Part shown: piece after piece, positions 1-6,208 of the stretch
How positions within the stretch are numbered: the stretch's first letter is position 1
Layout: each line of letters begins with the position of its first letter
Source of the DNA: Bacteroidales bacterium UBA4345
GTDB lineage: Bacteria > Bacteroidota > Bacteroidia > Bacteroidales > Paludibacteraceae
Direction: 5' to 3'
Assembly: GCA_002396385.1 (NCBI GenBank)
Contig: DGTD01000115.1
Location: 1 to 7,475, forward strand
Length of the DNA stretch: 7,475 nucleotides
Made by a program: the position numbers and the translations under genes
The notes under the pieces: generated by a model
Database searches by the model: none
What the model was told of the DNA's origin: nothing
The model's input: only the letters and a program-made list of their open reading frames with translations

Positions 1-10
1 ACTAACGCAT

Positions 11-907
11 ATGATAAAAAGAATTACTATTTTAATTTCCCTTCTTATGAGCGGCATATCCGCTACTGCAACAGAATTCGCCCCCATTGGATCTAAATGG
101 GTGAGAGTTTCTAATTTCTATAAATTCCTTAACCAAGATATTTTCGAATCGAAAGAGGTGGTTGAGATAGAGGGAATAAAGGCGAAGCGGATTGAGCATA
201 CGGCTATCACCTACTGCGTAGACCCTGCCGACAACGAGAAAGTGAAAGCCGACACCGTGAGAACCGACGTGTACGCCTATAATGTTGGCGACAGCGTGTA
301 TTACAAGCAAAAAGATAATTTTGTGCTGCTCTTCGTATACAACAAAAATGCTGGTGATACGCTCAATCTGCAATGGGTGGAGGGAAAAAACTACAAAGCT
401 GTCATAAAAAAAGAGGAGCTTCGGGAAAACGGCACAAAAAGATACACCGTTTCGTATATGACGCCCAACAACGAGTGGTCGCCCTTTGGAGATGCTGTGT
501 TTGAAGACGGATTCGGTGTTGTGGGTTATGAGTTGAACGGAAAGCTATACGATAGCGCATTCGACTACCCGGTCTACGCAATGTCTACCAACCAAAACGA
601 CCTTAAACTCGTATACCTACAAAATGGGAATGGTGGTATAGAGGTGTTAGACGAATTCCTCTACAAACAGCTGTCTGGTGCCAGTGTCATAAAACAAGAC
701 TGCAATGTCATCTACTATGACAAAAAAACAGATGAACTTGTGGTTGACGCCAACTATAACAAAGTAGAACTGATGTCGGCCAAAGGAGAACTGATAAAAA
801 GTAACATTACTGGCAAAATAAGTCTGAATGACGTTAAACAACGCATTCTGTTGGCTAAAATATACCTGACCAATGGTTCGATAGTGATAAAGAAAATTGT
901 GCGATAG
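11..907 (+). CDS. Secreted hypothetical protein with probable T9SS C-terminal sorting domain
   Basis: A 298-residue protein of unknown function. Residues 1-20 form a classical signal peptide: MIKR, a hydrophobic core (ITILISLLMSG), then a small-residue stretch ending ATA before TEF. The mature protein opens with FAPIGSKW, an opening I associate with secreted Bacteroidetes proteins of this kind. The middle (about 30-225) is probably beta-rich, with no catalytic motif I recognise. The last ~65 residues (232-298) resemble a type A T9SS sorting domain: strand KVELMSAKGELIK, then ISLNDV, then ILLAKIYLTNGS and a basic end KKIVR. By family knowledge such domains direct export across the outer membrane and are then removed, so the product should be cell-surface or extracellular. 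Only 10 bases lie upstream, so promoter and operon partners are not visible. No Shine-Dalgarno is seen. The start fits because the signal peptide begins exactly there. The coding call is firm, the sorting-domain call fairly firm, the function unknown. Confidence 0.85.
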   Translation: MIKRITILISLLMSGISATATEFAPIGSKWVRVSNFYKFLNQDIFESKEVVEIEGIKAKRIEHTAITYCVDPADNEKVKADTVRTDVYAYNVGDSVYYKQKDNFVLLFVYNKNAGDTLNLQWVEGKNYKAVIKKEELRENGTKRYTVSYMTPNNEWSPFGDAVFEDGFGVVGYELNGKLYDSAFDYPVYAMSTNQNDLKLVYLQNGNGGIEVLDEFLYKQLSGASVIKQDCNVIYYDKKTDELVVDANYNKVELMSAKGELIKSNITGKISLNDVKQRILLAKIYLTNGSIVIKKIVR

Positions 908-920
908 AGAAAGGCGAACG

Positions 921-980
921 AAAACATATATCAATTTCAGTGGTTGAGGCTTTATAAAAAAGAAGCTATATATGTTTTTT
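921..980 (+). terminator. Possible weak terminator after the secreted protein gene
   Basis: A perfect 11-base inverted repeat, AAAACATATAT (921-931) and ATATATGTTTT (968-978), runs into six T (975-980). It lies 13 bases past the stop codon of the upstream gene, so it could end that transcript. The stem is AT-rich and the enclosed loop is long (36 bases), which makes it a poor hairpin by usual criteria. Confidence 0.35.
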
Positions 981-1047
981 GAAATCACTTAAATTCAAAC
1001 CAACGCTCAACGAAATGCTTACCATAGTTTTTCATGTGTTCGGTTAG

Positions 1048-1086
1048 AAAAAAAACGAGGTGCGACTTTTTTAGCCGCACCTCGTT
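1048..1086 (-). terminator. Rho-independent terminator of the dehydrogenase gene
   Basis: On the minus strand the stem AACGAGGTGCG (1086-1076) pairs perfectly over 11 bases with CGCACCTCGTT (1064-1054) around an 11-base loop. A run of eight T follows (1055-1048, two of them inside the stem). It starts 19 bases past the stop codon of the minus-strand dehydrogenase gene. The plus-strand side has no T tract, so it should act only on the minus strand, although it sits between two convergent genes. Confidence 0.9.
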
Positions 1087-1105
1087 CCGTTATTAAGTGG
1101 TCTAC

Positions 1106-2308
1106 TTATAATTCCAAATCGCCGTTCATCACTTCATGCCAAGGAAGTCCCTGCTTGTTCAACTCGACCATGAATGGGTCTGGATCAAATTCTTCCACGT
1201 TCCAAACACCCGGTTTCTTCCACAAGCCTTTAGCGAACATAAGAGCGCCAATCATAGCGGGAACACCCGTGGTGTAGCTAACGCCCTGCATGCCGGTTTC
1301 CTTGTAGGCTTCTTGGTGGCTGCAGTTGTTGTAGACGTAGTAGGTGAGTTCCTTTCCGTCTTTTTTGCCTCTGATTCGGCAGCCGATGCTGGTCTCGCCT
1401 TCGTAGTTTTCTCCCAGGTCTTGTGGGTTAGGAAGGACGGCCTTCAAGAACTGGAGCGGAACAATTTTGACGCCATTGTAGTCAACTTCGTCAATACGTG
1501 CCATACCGATATCTTGAATTACTCTCAAGTGGGTGAGGTATTCTTGGCCGAATGTCATCCAGAAGCGCGCGCGCTTTATGGTAGGGAAGTTTTTAACCAG
1601 ACTCTCCAATTCCTCGTGGTACATCAGGTAGCTTTCGCGAGGTCCGATGTTCGGATAGGTGAGCGGCTTATGGATTTCCAACGCACCAGTCTGAACCCAT
1701 TTCCCGTCTTGCCAGTAACGCCCTTTCTGGGTGATTTCTCTGATGTTGATTTCAGGGTTGAAGTTTGTAGCGAAAGCCTTGTGGTGGTTGCCGGCGTTGC
1801 AGTCGACAATGTCGAGGTACTCAATTTCGTCGAAATGGTGTTTGGCCGCATAGGCGGTATACACACCACTGACACCGGGGTCGAATCCGCAGCCCAGAAT
1901 AGCGGTCAGACCGGCTTTTTCAAATTTCTCCTTATAGGCCCATTGCCAGCTGTATTCAAAATGCGCCTCGTCTTTGGGCTCGTAGTTGGCCGTGTCGAGG
2001 TAGTTGACACCGCATTCAAGACATGCGTCCATAATGGTGAGGTCTTGGTAGGGGAGGGCCAGATTCATGACCAGTTCTGGCTTGTGCTTTTTGAAGAGTG
2101 CAACCAACTCAGGAACGCTGTCGGCGTCAACCTGGTCTGTTTCAACTTTAACATTCTCGCGTTTCAGGATGTCGGCCGCCAGCTTGTCGCACTTGCTTTT
2201 CGTACGGCTCGCAATCACAATGTCAGTAAACACGTCGTGGTTCTGTGCCACTTTGTGGGCAGCTACGGTGGCTACACCGCCAGCCCCGATAATGAGAACT
2301 TTTGTCAT
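1106..2308 (-). CDS. Carboxynorspermidine/carboxyspermidine dehydrogenase (saccharopine dehydrogenase family)
   Basis: A 400-residue cytosolic NAD(P)H-dependent enzyme. By family, it condenses L-aspartate beta-semialdehyde with putrescine or diaminopropane and reduces the imine to carboxyspermidine or carboxynorspermidine, in the alternative polyamine route that avoids S-adenosylmethionine. Seen in the sequence: an N-terminal Rossmann nucleotide-binding motif (VLIIGAGGVATVAA, glycines 8, 10 and 11); then DTANYEP and the segment ILGCGFDPGVSGVYTAYAA; HHKAFATNFNPEINIREI in the substrate domain; and a C-terminal stretch NCSHQEAYKETGMQGVSYTT. The whole length matches the family (about 400). It differs from true lysine-pathway saccharopine dehydrogenases in these segments, but the exact substrate cannot be fixed by eye. 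The start follows an AT-rich leader without Shine-Dalgarno and gives an immediate Rossmann strand. The gene stands alone with its own terminator; the decarboxylase (NspC-type) that completes the pathway is not in the window. A long open frame on the opposite strand is a shadow. Confidence 0.92.
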   Translation of the reverse strand: MTKVLIIGAGGVATVAAHKVAQNHDVFTDIVIASRTKSKCDKLAADILKRENVKVETDQVDADSVPELVALFKKHKPELVMNLALPYQDLTIMDACLECGVNYLDTANYEPKDEAHFEYSWQWAYKEKFEKAGLTAILGCGFDPGVSGVYTAYAAKHHFDEIEYLDIVDCNAGNHHKAFATNFNPEINIREITQKGRYWQDGKWVQTGALEIHKPLTYPNIGPRESYLMYHEELESLVKNFPTIKRARFWMTFGQEYLTHLRVIQDIGMARIDEVDYNGVKIVPLQFLKAVLPNPQDLGENYEGETSIGCRIRGKKDGKELTYYVYNNCSHQEAYKETGMQGVSYTTGVPAMIGALMFAKGLWKKPGVWNVEEFDPDPFMVELNKQGLPWHEVMNGDLEL

Positions 2309-2336
2309 TTTCTAATAACCTGTTTAAGTTGTTATA

Positions 2337-2344
2337 CAAAAATA
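2337..2344 (-). promoter_or_regulatory. Candidate -7 box for the dehydrogenase gene
   Basis: On the minus strand the octamer TATTTTTG matches the Bacteroidetes -7 consensus TAnnTTTG. It lies 28 bases upstream of the ATG, which gives a leader of about 20 bases. No good TTG-type -33 box is present at the expected distance, so this rests on the -7 match and position only. Confidence 0.45.
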
Positions 2345-2424
2345 GCAATAATAGTCGAGGTTTTGTTTACATCCTCTTATATAATATTGTTGCAAATGTC
2401 AGACCAAATTCCACAAAAGGGCAT

Positions 2425-2453
2425 AAAAAAAGCGTCATTTTTTCAAATGACGC
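2425..2453 (-). terminator. Rho-independent terminator of tRNA-His
   Basis: On the minus strand GCGTCATTT (2453-2445) pairs perfectly over 9 bases with AAATGACGC (2440-2432) around a GAAA tetraloop. It is followed by seven T (2431-2425). It begins 17 bases past the tRNA 3' end and separates the tRNA from the dehydrogenase gene downstream on the same strand. Confidence 0.93.
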
Positions 2454-2470
2454 CCGGAAACCTTTAAAAG

Positions 2471-2545
2471 GGTGGGGTATGGGGATCGAACCCACGACCT
2501 TCGGGACCACAATCCGACGCTCTAACCAACTGAGCTAAACCCACC
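2471..2545 (-). tRNA. tRNA-His (anticodon GTG)
   Basis: A complete cloverleaf is readable on the minus strand. The D arm is GCTC/GAGC with loop AGTTGGTTA, the anticodon stem starts TCGGA with loop TTGTGGT (anticodon GTG), and the T arm is GTGGG/CCCAT with loop TTCGATC. The histidine identity is supported by an encoded extra G at position -1 (base 2545) opposite a C discriminator at position 73 (base 2471). The 3' CCA is not encoded, so it must be added after transcription. Two non-canonical pairs are present: U6 opposite C67 in the acceptor stem and A31 opposite C39 closing the anticodon stem. A matched promoter lies upstream and a hairpin terminator downstream, so the gene appears to be transcribed alone and functional. 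Confidence 0.95.
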
Positions 2546-2562
2546 ATTTCTGTTTTGCGTTG

Positions 2563-2594
2563 CAAAGTTATATACTTTTTGCGAACTCTGCAAA
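2563..2594 (-). promoter_or_regulatory. Bacteroidetes-type promoter of tRNA-His
   Basis: On the minus strand TTTG (2594-2591) and TAACTTTG (2570-2563) are separated by exactly 20 bases. This fits the primary sigma factor consensus of Bacteroidetes, TTTG then about 19-21 bases then TAnnTTTG. The -7 box ends 17 bases before the tRNA 5' end, leaving room for a short 5' leader removed by RNase P. Confidence 0.85.
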
Positions 2595-2672
2595 TATCGG
2601 CCTATAATTTTTTTCTTCCCATTCCAAGCGGAGGTGTGGCTGAATCTGTGTTTCGGCGGCGTCTGGCAAAAG

Positions 2673-2697
2673 CAGATGCCTGTCCTTATTGCATCTG
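2673..2697. repeat. Inverted repeat overlapping the AlkD-like gene promoter
   Basis: CAGATGC (2673-2679) and GCATCTG (2691-2697) form a perfect 7-base inverted repeat with an 11-base spacer. Outer halves TGGC (2664-2667) and GCCA (2700-2703) extend it imperfectly. The right arm covers the -33 box of the promoter of the downstream gene, so it could be an operator. It could also be chance. Confidence 0.4.
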
Positions 2698-2719
2698 TGG
2701 CCATAAAGGCGTAATTTTG
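2689..2719 (+). promoter_or_regulatory. Promoter of the AlkD-like gene
   Basis: TTG (2689-2691) and TAATTTTG (2712-2719) are separated by 20 bases and match the Bacteroidetes -33/-7 pattern. The -7 box ends 25 bases before the ATG, giving an inferred leader of roughly 18 bases. It is divergent from the tRNA-His promoter, and the two do not overlap. Confidence 0.7.
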
Positions 2720-2744
2720 TAGAAAAACTGATTCTTTATTATTT

Positions 2745-3437
2745 ATGGAGCGTGTCTTTTTCCCTTTTGATGCGGAACTGAAAGCAGAGTTAGACCAAAT
2801 AAAATTGGCCATACAGGGCGAACAGAATGGAATGGCTACCCGGCAGATGGGGCAGATGACGTACAAAAAGAATTATGGCGTATCGTATGTGGTGTTGCGT
2901 GAACTGGCTGCACAATACAAGCCAAGTAAGAAGTTGGCGGGTTGTTTGTGGAAGATTGGCTACCGCGAAACCATGTTGCTGGCCTTGTTGCTTTTCCCGG
3001 TAAACGAAATCGACAGGCAGGAAGCCAGTGCCCTTATAAAGGAAATGACAGAGATGGAACTTGTAGAGTTCGCCAGCCGTGGCCTGTTGGCATCCTTGCC
3101 GTTCGGCTGGGACTTGGTGGAAGACTGTTTGCAGAACAATGCGGGGTATGCAAAAGAAACGGCTTATTTGCTGGCTGCACGCCTTCTGGAAAAAGCGAGC
3201 GGACTGCCCCCTCGTGCTGCGGAACTGCTAGAACGTGTGGAACACGATTTGGCAGAAAATAAGGCCTCTGTGGCGCGGGCTGTGTCGAATTTCTTGAAAC
3301 AGTTGGGCCTTTTCGCCAGTCAAACGGAGAAGGTGATGCGGCTTGTCGACCAATTTTCTGAGAAAGAAGACATGCATTTGCGCTGGGTTGCGGAAGAGGT
3401 GAGGACGTTTGTGGAGTACACAGACGAAAAAAAATGA
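2745..3437 (+). CDS. AlkD-like DNA alkylation repair family protein, possibly without glycosylase activity
   Basis: A 230-residue, almost wholly helical protein without signal peptide or membrane segment. The stretch YGVSYVVLRELAAQYKP (44-60), followed by LAGCLWKIGYRETMLLALLL (64-83), has the layout of the AlkD family of HEAT-like repeat DNA glycosylases, and the length fits. By family, AlkD enzymes remove positively charged alkylated bases such as 7-methylguanine and 3-methyladenine. From memory of Bacillus cereus AlkD, the key residues are Trp109, Asp113 and Trp187. Here the matching segments appear to be GWDLVEDCL (121-129), with Glu126 at the Asp position and Asp127 next to it, and RAVSNFLKQLG (178-188), with Phe183 where the second Trp is expected. 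The protein may therefore be a non-catalytic or altered member. That alignment was made by eye and needs checking. The gene has its own promoter and no Shine-Dalgarno; a 185-base gap follows before the next start. Fold assignment is fairly sure, activity uncertain. Confidence 0.8.
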   Translation: MERVFFPFDAELKAELDQIKLAIQGEQNGMATRQMGQMTYKKNYGVSYVVLRELAAQYKPSKKLAGCLWKIGYRETMLLALLLFPVNEIDRQEASALIKEMTEMELVEFASRGLLASLPFGWDLVEDCLQNNAGYAKETAYLLAARLLEKASGLPPRAAELLERVEHDLAENKASVARAVSNFLKQLGLFASQTEKVMRLVDQFSEKEDMHLRWVAEEVRTFVEYTDEKK

Positions 3438-3465
3438 GGACATTTGTAAAATCTTAGAGGTGTGG

Positions 3466-3497
3466 TTCGTAAAGAACGACGTTTTTATTTATTTTTG
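3466..3497 (+). promoter_or_regulatory. Candidate promoter of the sugar transferase operon
   Basis: TATTTTTG (3490-3497) matches the -7 consensus TAnnTTTG. Twenty bases upstream lies TTCG (3466-3469), an imperfect -33 box. Initiation would fall near 3504, giving a leader of about 120 bases before the preferred ATG at 3623, which is long for this window. Confidence 0.5.
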
Positions 3498-3502
3498 TGC
3501 TT

Positions 3503-3532
3503 ACGCATAAATGATTAAAAGGGTTTATGCGT
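3503..3532. repeat. Perfect inverted repeat in the leader of the sugar transferase gene
   Basis: ACGCATAAA (3503-3511) and TTTATGCGT (3524-3532) form a perfect 9-base inverted repeat with a 12-base spacer. It begins about six bases past the candidate -7 box, at the expected transcription start, so it could form a hairpin at the very 5' end of the mRNA or act as an operator. No T tract follows, so it is not a standard terminator. The alternative upstream ATG at 3527 lies inside the right arm. Confidence 0.6.
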
Positions 3533-3622
3533 GTTGTTGGCGATGTTGGCCAGCAGCGTTGTTCTTGTAATAGGGGAAAGCGTTTGACTTTTCTGCTTTT
3601 TCAAGAGAAAAATGTGATTACG

Positions 3623-5041
3623 ATGAGGGATTTTCACGAATATGACAGTCTTTATATAAAGGGAGGCGTAATGGTGGGCGAATTGTGCCTGGTGAGCGTG
3701 TTCCTGCACCTCTTGATGATTTTGTTCCCGAATGCGATGCATGCGTTGGCGGGAACGGAATTGTATGAAGACCGTGTGCGTACAGTCTTTATTATAGCCA
3801 ATTTGGCGTACTTGCTAGCCCTTTCGTGGGTGGGCATTGTGTTGGACAAACGATCGGTTTTTATTGAAAGCATATTAAAAAATACGCAAAAAATCAGCGT
3901 TTTGCAGCTGATTATTATGCTGACAGCGTTGTATCTGTTAAAAATCGACATATCGCTCACTTTCCTGCTTATATACTCTTTATGGCTGTTTGCCGCCTTC
4001 TCTATTTGGAGGGTGTTCCTACGATTGGTGCTGAAGTCGTACCGCAGTCATGGCGGCAACACGAAAAGAGTGGTGGTGCTGGGTGCTGGAAGTATGGCGA
4101 ACCAAGTGTATAACCAGCTGGTAACCAATATTTCGTATGGCTATAAGTTTATGGGCTTTTTCGATGACCGAGACCCTGAAAACTACAAAGTGCCGGCCGA
4201 ATTGGTGAAGGGCAAACTGGCAGATGTGAACAAATATATTACAGACAACGACGTACATATTGTATATTGTGCTCTGCCTGCCGGAGACGATCGCAAGGCA
4301 ATTGGTATTATACGTTATGCCGAGCAAAATTTCATACGTTGTTTAATCGTTCCAGATTTCAGGAGATTTATTGAAAAGAAGGTGGAACTATCCTTCTTGG
4401 AAGAAATTCCTTTGGTTTCGCTCCGGTTGGAACCTCTGCATAAATTTGGCAACCGGGTTGCCAAACGCCTTTTCGATGTGGTGTTTTCTGGTGTTTTCCT
4501 CGTGACTATATTCCCTATTCTGTACATCGTGCTGGGTACGATTATCAAACTGACCTCGCCTGGACCGATCTTTTTCAAACAGAAGAGGACCGGTGAAAAC
4601 GGACGTGATTTTTATTGCATCAAGTTCCGTTCTATGCACGTAAATAAAGAGGCAGATACGGTGCAGGCTACTAAAAACGATTCCAGAGTGTCGAAAATTG
4701 GCGCTTTTATGCGTAAAACCAACCTTGACGAGATGCCGCAGTTTATCAATGTCTTTGTGGGGGATATGAGTATTGTGGGACCTCGTCCGCACATGTTGAA
4801 GCACACTGAAATGTATTCCGAACTCATCGACAAGTATATGTTGCGCCATTGGGCCAAACCTGGCATTACCGGATGGGCGCAGGTGACCGGTTTCCGTGGC
4901 GAGACACAGACTTTGGAACAGATGGAAGGCCGTGTGAAGCGCGATGTGTGGTATATTGAGAATTGGTCTTTTGCCTTAGACCTGCATATTATATTCCTGA
5001 CCGTCTGGAATATGATTAAGGGAGAGGAAAACGCTTATTAA
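3623..5041 (+). CDS. Undecaprenyl-phosphate hexose-1-phosphate transferase, WcaJ-type
   Basis: An inner-membrane enzyme that, by family, moves a sugar 1-phosphate from a nucleotide sugar to undecaprenyl phosphate, the first step of exopolysaccharide or capsule repeat-unit assembly. In the 472-residue product, four membrane segments lie at about 14-36, 53-74, 92-108 and 110-136. A Rossmann-like CoA-binding domain follows, with VVVLGAGSMANQV (150-162). Then comes the bacterial sugar transferase domain: a hydrophobic segment starting RLFDVVFSG (about 282), SPGPIFFKQKRTG (312-324), KFRSM, the catalytic-type Asp-Glu pair in NLDEMPQF (369-370), GPRPH (386-390) and WAKPGITGWAQVTGFRG (410-426). The frame is open back to an ATG at 3527, but the 32 extra residues are Cys/Arg-rich and unlike the family, and that ATG sits inside an inverted repeat. 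I therefore prefer 3623. The sugar specificity (glucose, galactose or other) cannot be read. First gene of a three-gene run; the next gene starts 10 bases after its stop. Confidence 0.9.
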   Translation: MRDFHEYDSLYIKGGVMVGELCLVSVFLHLLMILFPNAMHALAGTELYEDRVRTVFIIANLAYLLALSWVGIVLDKRSVFIESILKNTQKISVLQLIIMLTALYLLKIDISLTFLLIYSLWLFAAFSIWRVFLRLVLKSYRSHGGNTKRVVVLGAGSMANQVYNQLVTNISYGYKFMGFFDDRDPENYKVPAELVKGKLADVNKYITDNDVHIVYCALPAGDDRKAIGIIRYAEQNFIRCLIVPDFRRFIEKKVELSFLEEIPLVSLRLEPLHKFGNRVAKRLFDVVFSGVFLVTIFPILYIVLGTIIKLTSPGPIFFKQKRTGENGRDFYCIKFRSMHVNKEADTVQATKNDSRVSKIGAFMRKTNLDEMPQFINVFVGDMSIVGPRPHMLKHTEMYSELIDKYMLRHWAKPGITGWAQVTGFRGETQTLEQMEGRVKRDVWYIENWSFALDLHIIFLTVWNMIKGEENAY

Positions 5042-5051
5042 CAGATGAATT

Positions 5052-5624
5052 ATGTATGGTAAGTGCTTTCTATACCTAATATTGGTAGTTGCTTTAACCG
5101 GTTGCGGAACATCCCGGCAGACAATAGGCGGAAGTGTGTCTGGAACAGAGGACGCAACTGCTAGAACGGCCGTCGCCAAGGTAGTGGAGACAGAAGAGCG
5201 TGGATGGGTGCTGGTCGACCCGGATGGTGTGGAAGTGGCAGCCGTTTATGTACAGATGGGCTCAACTCGTCCCGATCAGTTCCAGAATGGTATGATAAGG
5301 ATTGTCGACGCTTACGGGAAAATAGGATTTGCCAACGAAAAGGGCATTGTTGTGATTCCTCCCTATTTCGTCGCTGCAACCTGCTTCAAAGGCCCAGTCG
5401 CAGCCGTGGCACCAGCTTCAGATGGTTCGGCGGTGACAACCGATAACGCCTCTTCCGGCCTACTTACAGGAAACGAGCTTTGGGGCGTGATAGGGAAGGA
5501 TGGCCGCTATTTGCGTAACCCCGTCTTCCGACGCTCATGGAACGAACAGGTGGGTGACTATGTGTACAGTAGCCCAACCAGCACGTTTTGGCTGGACGAT
5601 CAAGGAGAATTGCACGGTTTTTAG
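5052..5624 (+). CDS. WG-repeat lipoprotein
   Basis: A 190-residue predicted lipoprotein. Residues 1-18 form a type II signal peptide with lipobox LTGC (lipidated Cys18). The residues after the cysteine (GTSRQ) lack the acidic cluster that in Bacteroidetes tends to mark surface-exposed lipoproteins, so a periplasm-facing position is more likely, which is inference. The mature part carries WG-type repeats: a diverged copy from GWVLVDPDGVEV (51) to NGMIRIVD; the clearest copy, GKIGFANEKGIVVIPPYF then FKGPVAAV (89-119); and a shorter copy WGVIGKDGRYLRNPVF (144-159). WG repeats form short beta units with no known enzyme activity. A Ser/Ala/Thr-rich stretch (about 119-137) separates the last two. 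No Shine-Dalgarno is clear. The start is fixed by the signal peptide and by the stop of the transferase gene 10 bases upstream. Probably co-transcribed with that gene and with the DUF4924 gene 9 bases downstream. Role unknown. Confidence 0.85.
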   Translation: MYGKCFLYLILVVALTGCGTSRQTIGGSVSGTEDATARTAVAKVVETEERGWVLVDPDGVEVAAVYVQMGSTRPDQFQNGMIRIVDAYGKIGFANEKGIVVIPPYFVAATCFKGPVAAVAPASDGSAVTTDNASSGLLTGNELWGVIGKDGRYLRNPVFRRSWNEQVGDYVYSSPTSTFWLDDQGELHGF

Positions 5625-5627
5625 GAG
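5623..5627 (+). promoter_or_regulatory. Shine-Dalgarno-like site of the DUF4924 gene
   Basis: AGGAG lies six bases before the ATG at 5634 and overlaps the stop codon of the lipoprotein gene. It is worth noting because the other genes here lack such a site. It supports this start and suggests translation linked to the upstream gene. Confidence 0.6.
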
Positions 5628-5633
5628 AATAAG

Positions 5634-6179
5634 ATGATAATCGCACATCAAAAAAAGAAGGAGAATATAGCAGAGTATGTGCTGTATATGTGGCAGGTGG
5701 AGGATTTGATCCGTGCCAGCCATTTTGATATAGAGCGGATTCAAAACGCTATAATAGACCGCTTTGAACAGCCTGCCGAGGTGAAGCAACAGATGCGCAA
5801 GTGGTATGGAGATTTAATAAGCATGATGCAGGAAGAACAGGTGGCCGAAAAAGGACACCTCCAAATTGTAAAGAACGTCGTGAACGATATGGACGAACTG
5901 CATCTGGCCTTGCTGAAGTCGCCCAAACATGTCGATTATAACGTGATGTTCTTTAATTTACTGCCGTGTTTGGTGGAGTTCAGACAAAAATCGGGTGCTA
6001 CGGCTGCGGTTAACGATGTGGAACTGGCATTGAACATGATGTACGAGATTTTGTTGCTGCGTTTGCAGAAACGGGAGATATCGGAAGGGACGCAGGCCGC
6101 GGTTTCCCAAATTAGTAGGTTCTTGGCAGTCCTTTCCAATTTGTATAAGAAAGATGAGAATGACGAGTTGGAACTTTGA
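5634..6179 (+). CDS. DUF4924 family protein
   Basis: A 181-residue protein with no signal peptide or membrane segment, probably cytosolic and all-helical. The N-terminal signature KENIAEYVLYMWQVEDLIRA (9-28) is what I recognise as the Bacteroidetes family DUF4924, and the length fits. The family has no assigned function that I know. Other visible features are a charged helical middle (about 40-95, QQMRKWYGDLISMMQEEQVA then HLQIVKNVVNDMDELHLALL), a Pro-containing hydrophobic segment (NVMFFNLLPCLVEF, about 103-116) and a C-terminal helix ending in an acidic tail (DENDELEL). It is the third gene of the run, 9 bases past the lipoprotein stop, with a good Shine-Dalgarno, and a terminator follows. 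Its position suggests shared expression with the sugar transferase, not necessarily shared function. Confidence 0.85.
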   Translation: MIIAHQKKKENIAEYVLYMWQVEDLIRASHFDIERIQNAIIDRFEQPAEVKQQMRKWYGDLISMMQEEQVAEKGHLQIVKNVVNDMDELHLALLKSPKHVDYNVMFFNLLPCLVEFRQKSGATAAVNDVELALNMMYEILLLRLQKREISEGTQAAVSQISRFLAVLSNLYKKDENDELEL

Positions 6180-6208
6180 TGACGAGTCTGCGGTTCGTCT
6201 GAATATGG

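Noticed and set aside
1136..2467. Open frame of 443 codons on the plus strand opposite the dehydrogenase gene
   Set aside because: It is the antisense shadow of a clearly recognised enzyme, it runs through that gene's promoter and the tRNA terminator, and its translation has no domain or sensible composition.
2522..2866. Minus-strand open frame of 114 codons spanning the tRNA 5' end and the AlkD-like gene start
   Set aside because: It overlaps the tRNA, its promoter and the 5' end of a real gene; Cys-rich start looks zinc-finger-like only by chance.
3463..3497. Possible terminator after the AlkD-like gene (GTTC, five bases, GAAC, then a T-rich stretch)
   Set aside because: The stem is only four base pairs and the T-rich stretch is better read as the -7 region of the next promoter.
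3527..3622. A 32-residue N-terminal extension of the sugar transferase starting at ATG 3527
   Set aside because: The extra residues (with RCSCNRGKR) do not resemble the family, the ATG lies within an inverted repeat near the predicted transcription start, and the ATG at 3623 leads directly into the expected membrane region.
4388..4849. Open frame of 153 codons on the minus strand inside the sugar transferase gene
   Set aside because: It lies opposite the conserved catalytic domain and its translation has no recognisable features.
6160..6187. Direct repeat ATGACGAGT (6160-6168 and 6179-6187) around the stop of the DUF4924 gene
   Set aside because: A single short pair 19 bases apart, with no link to a promoter or terminator; probably a small local duplication or chance.
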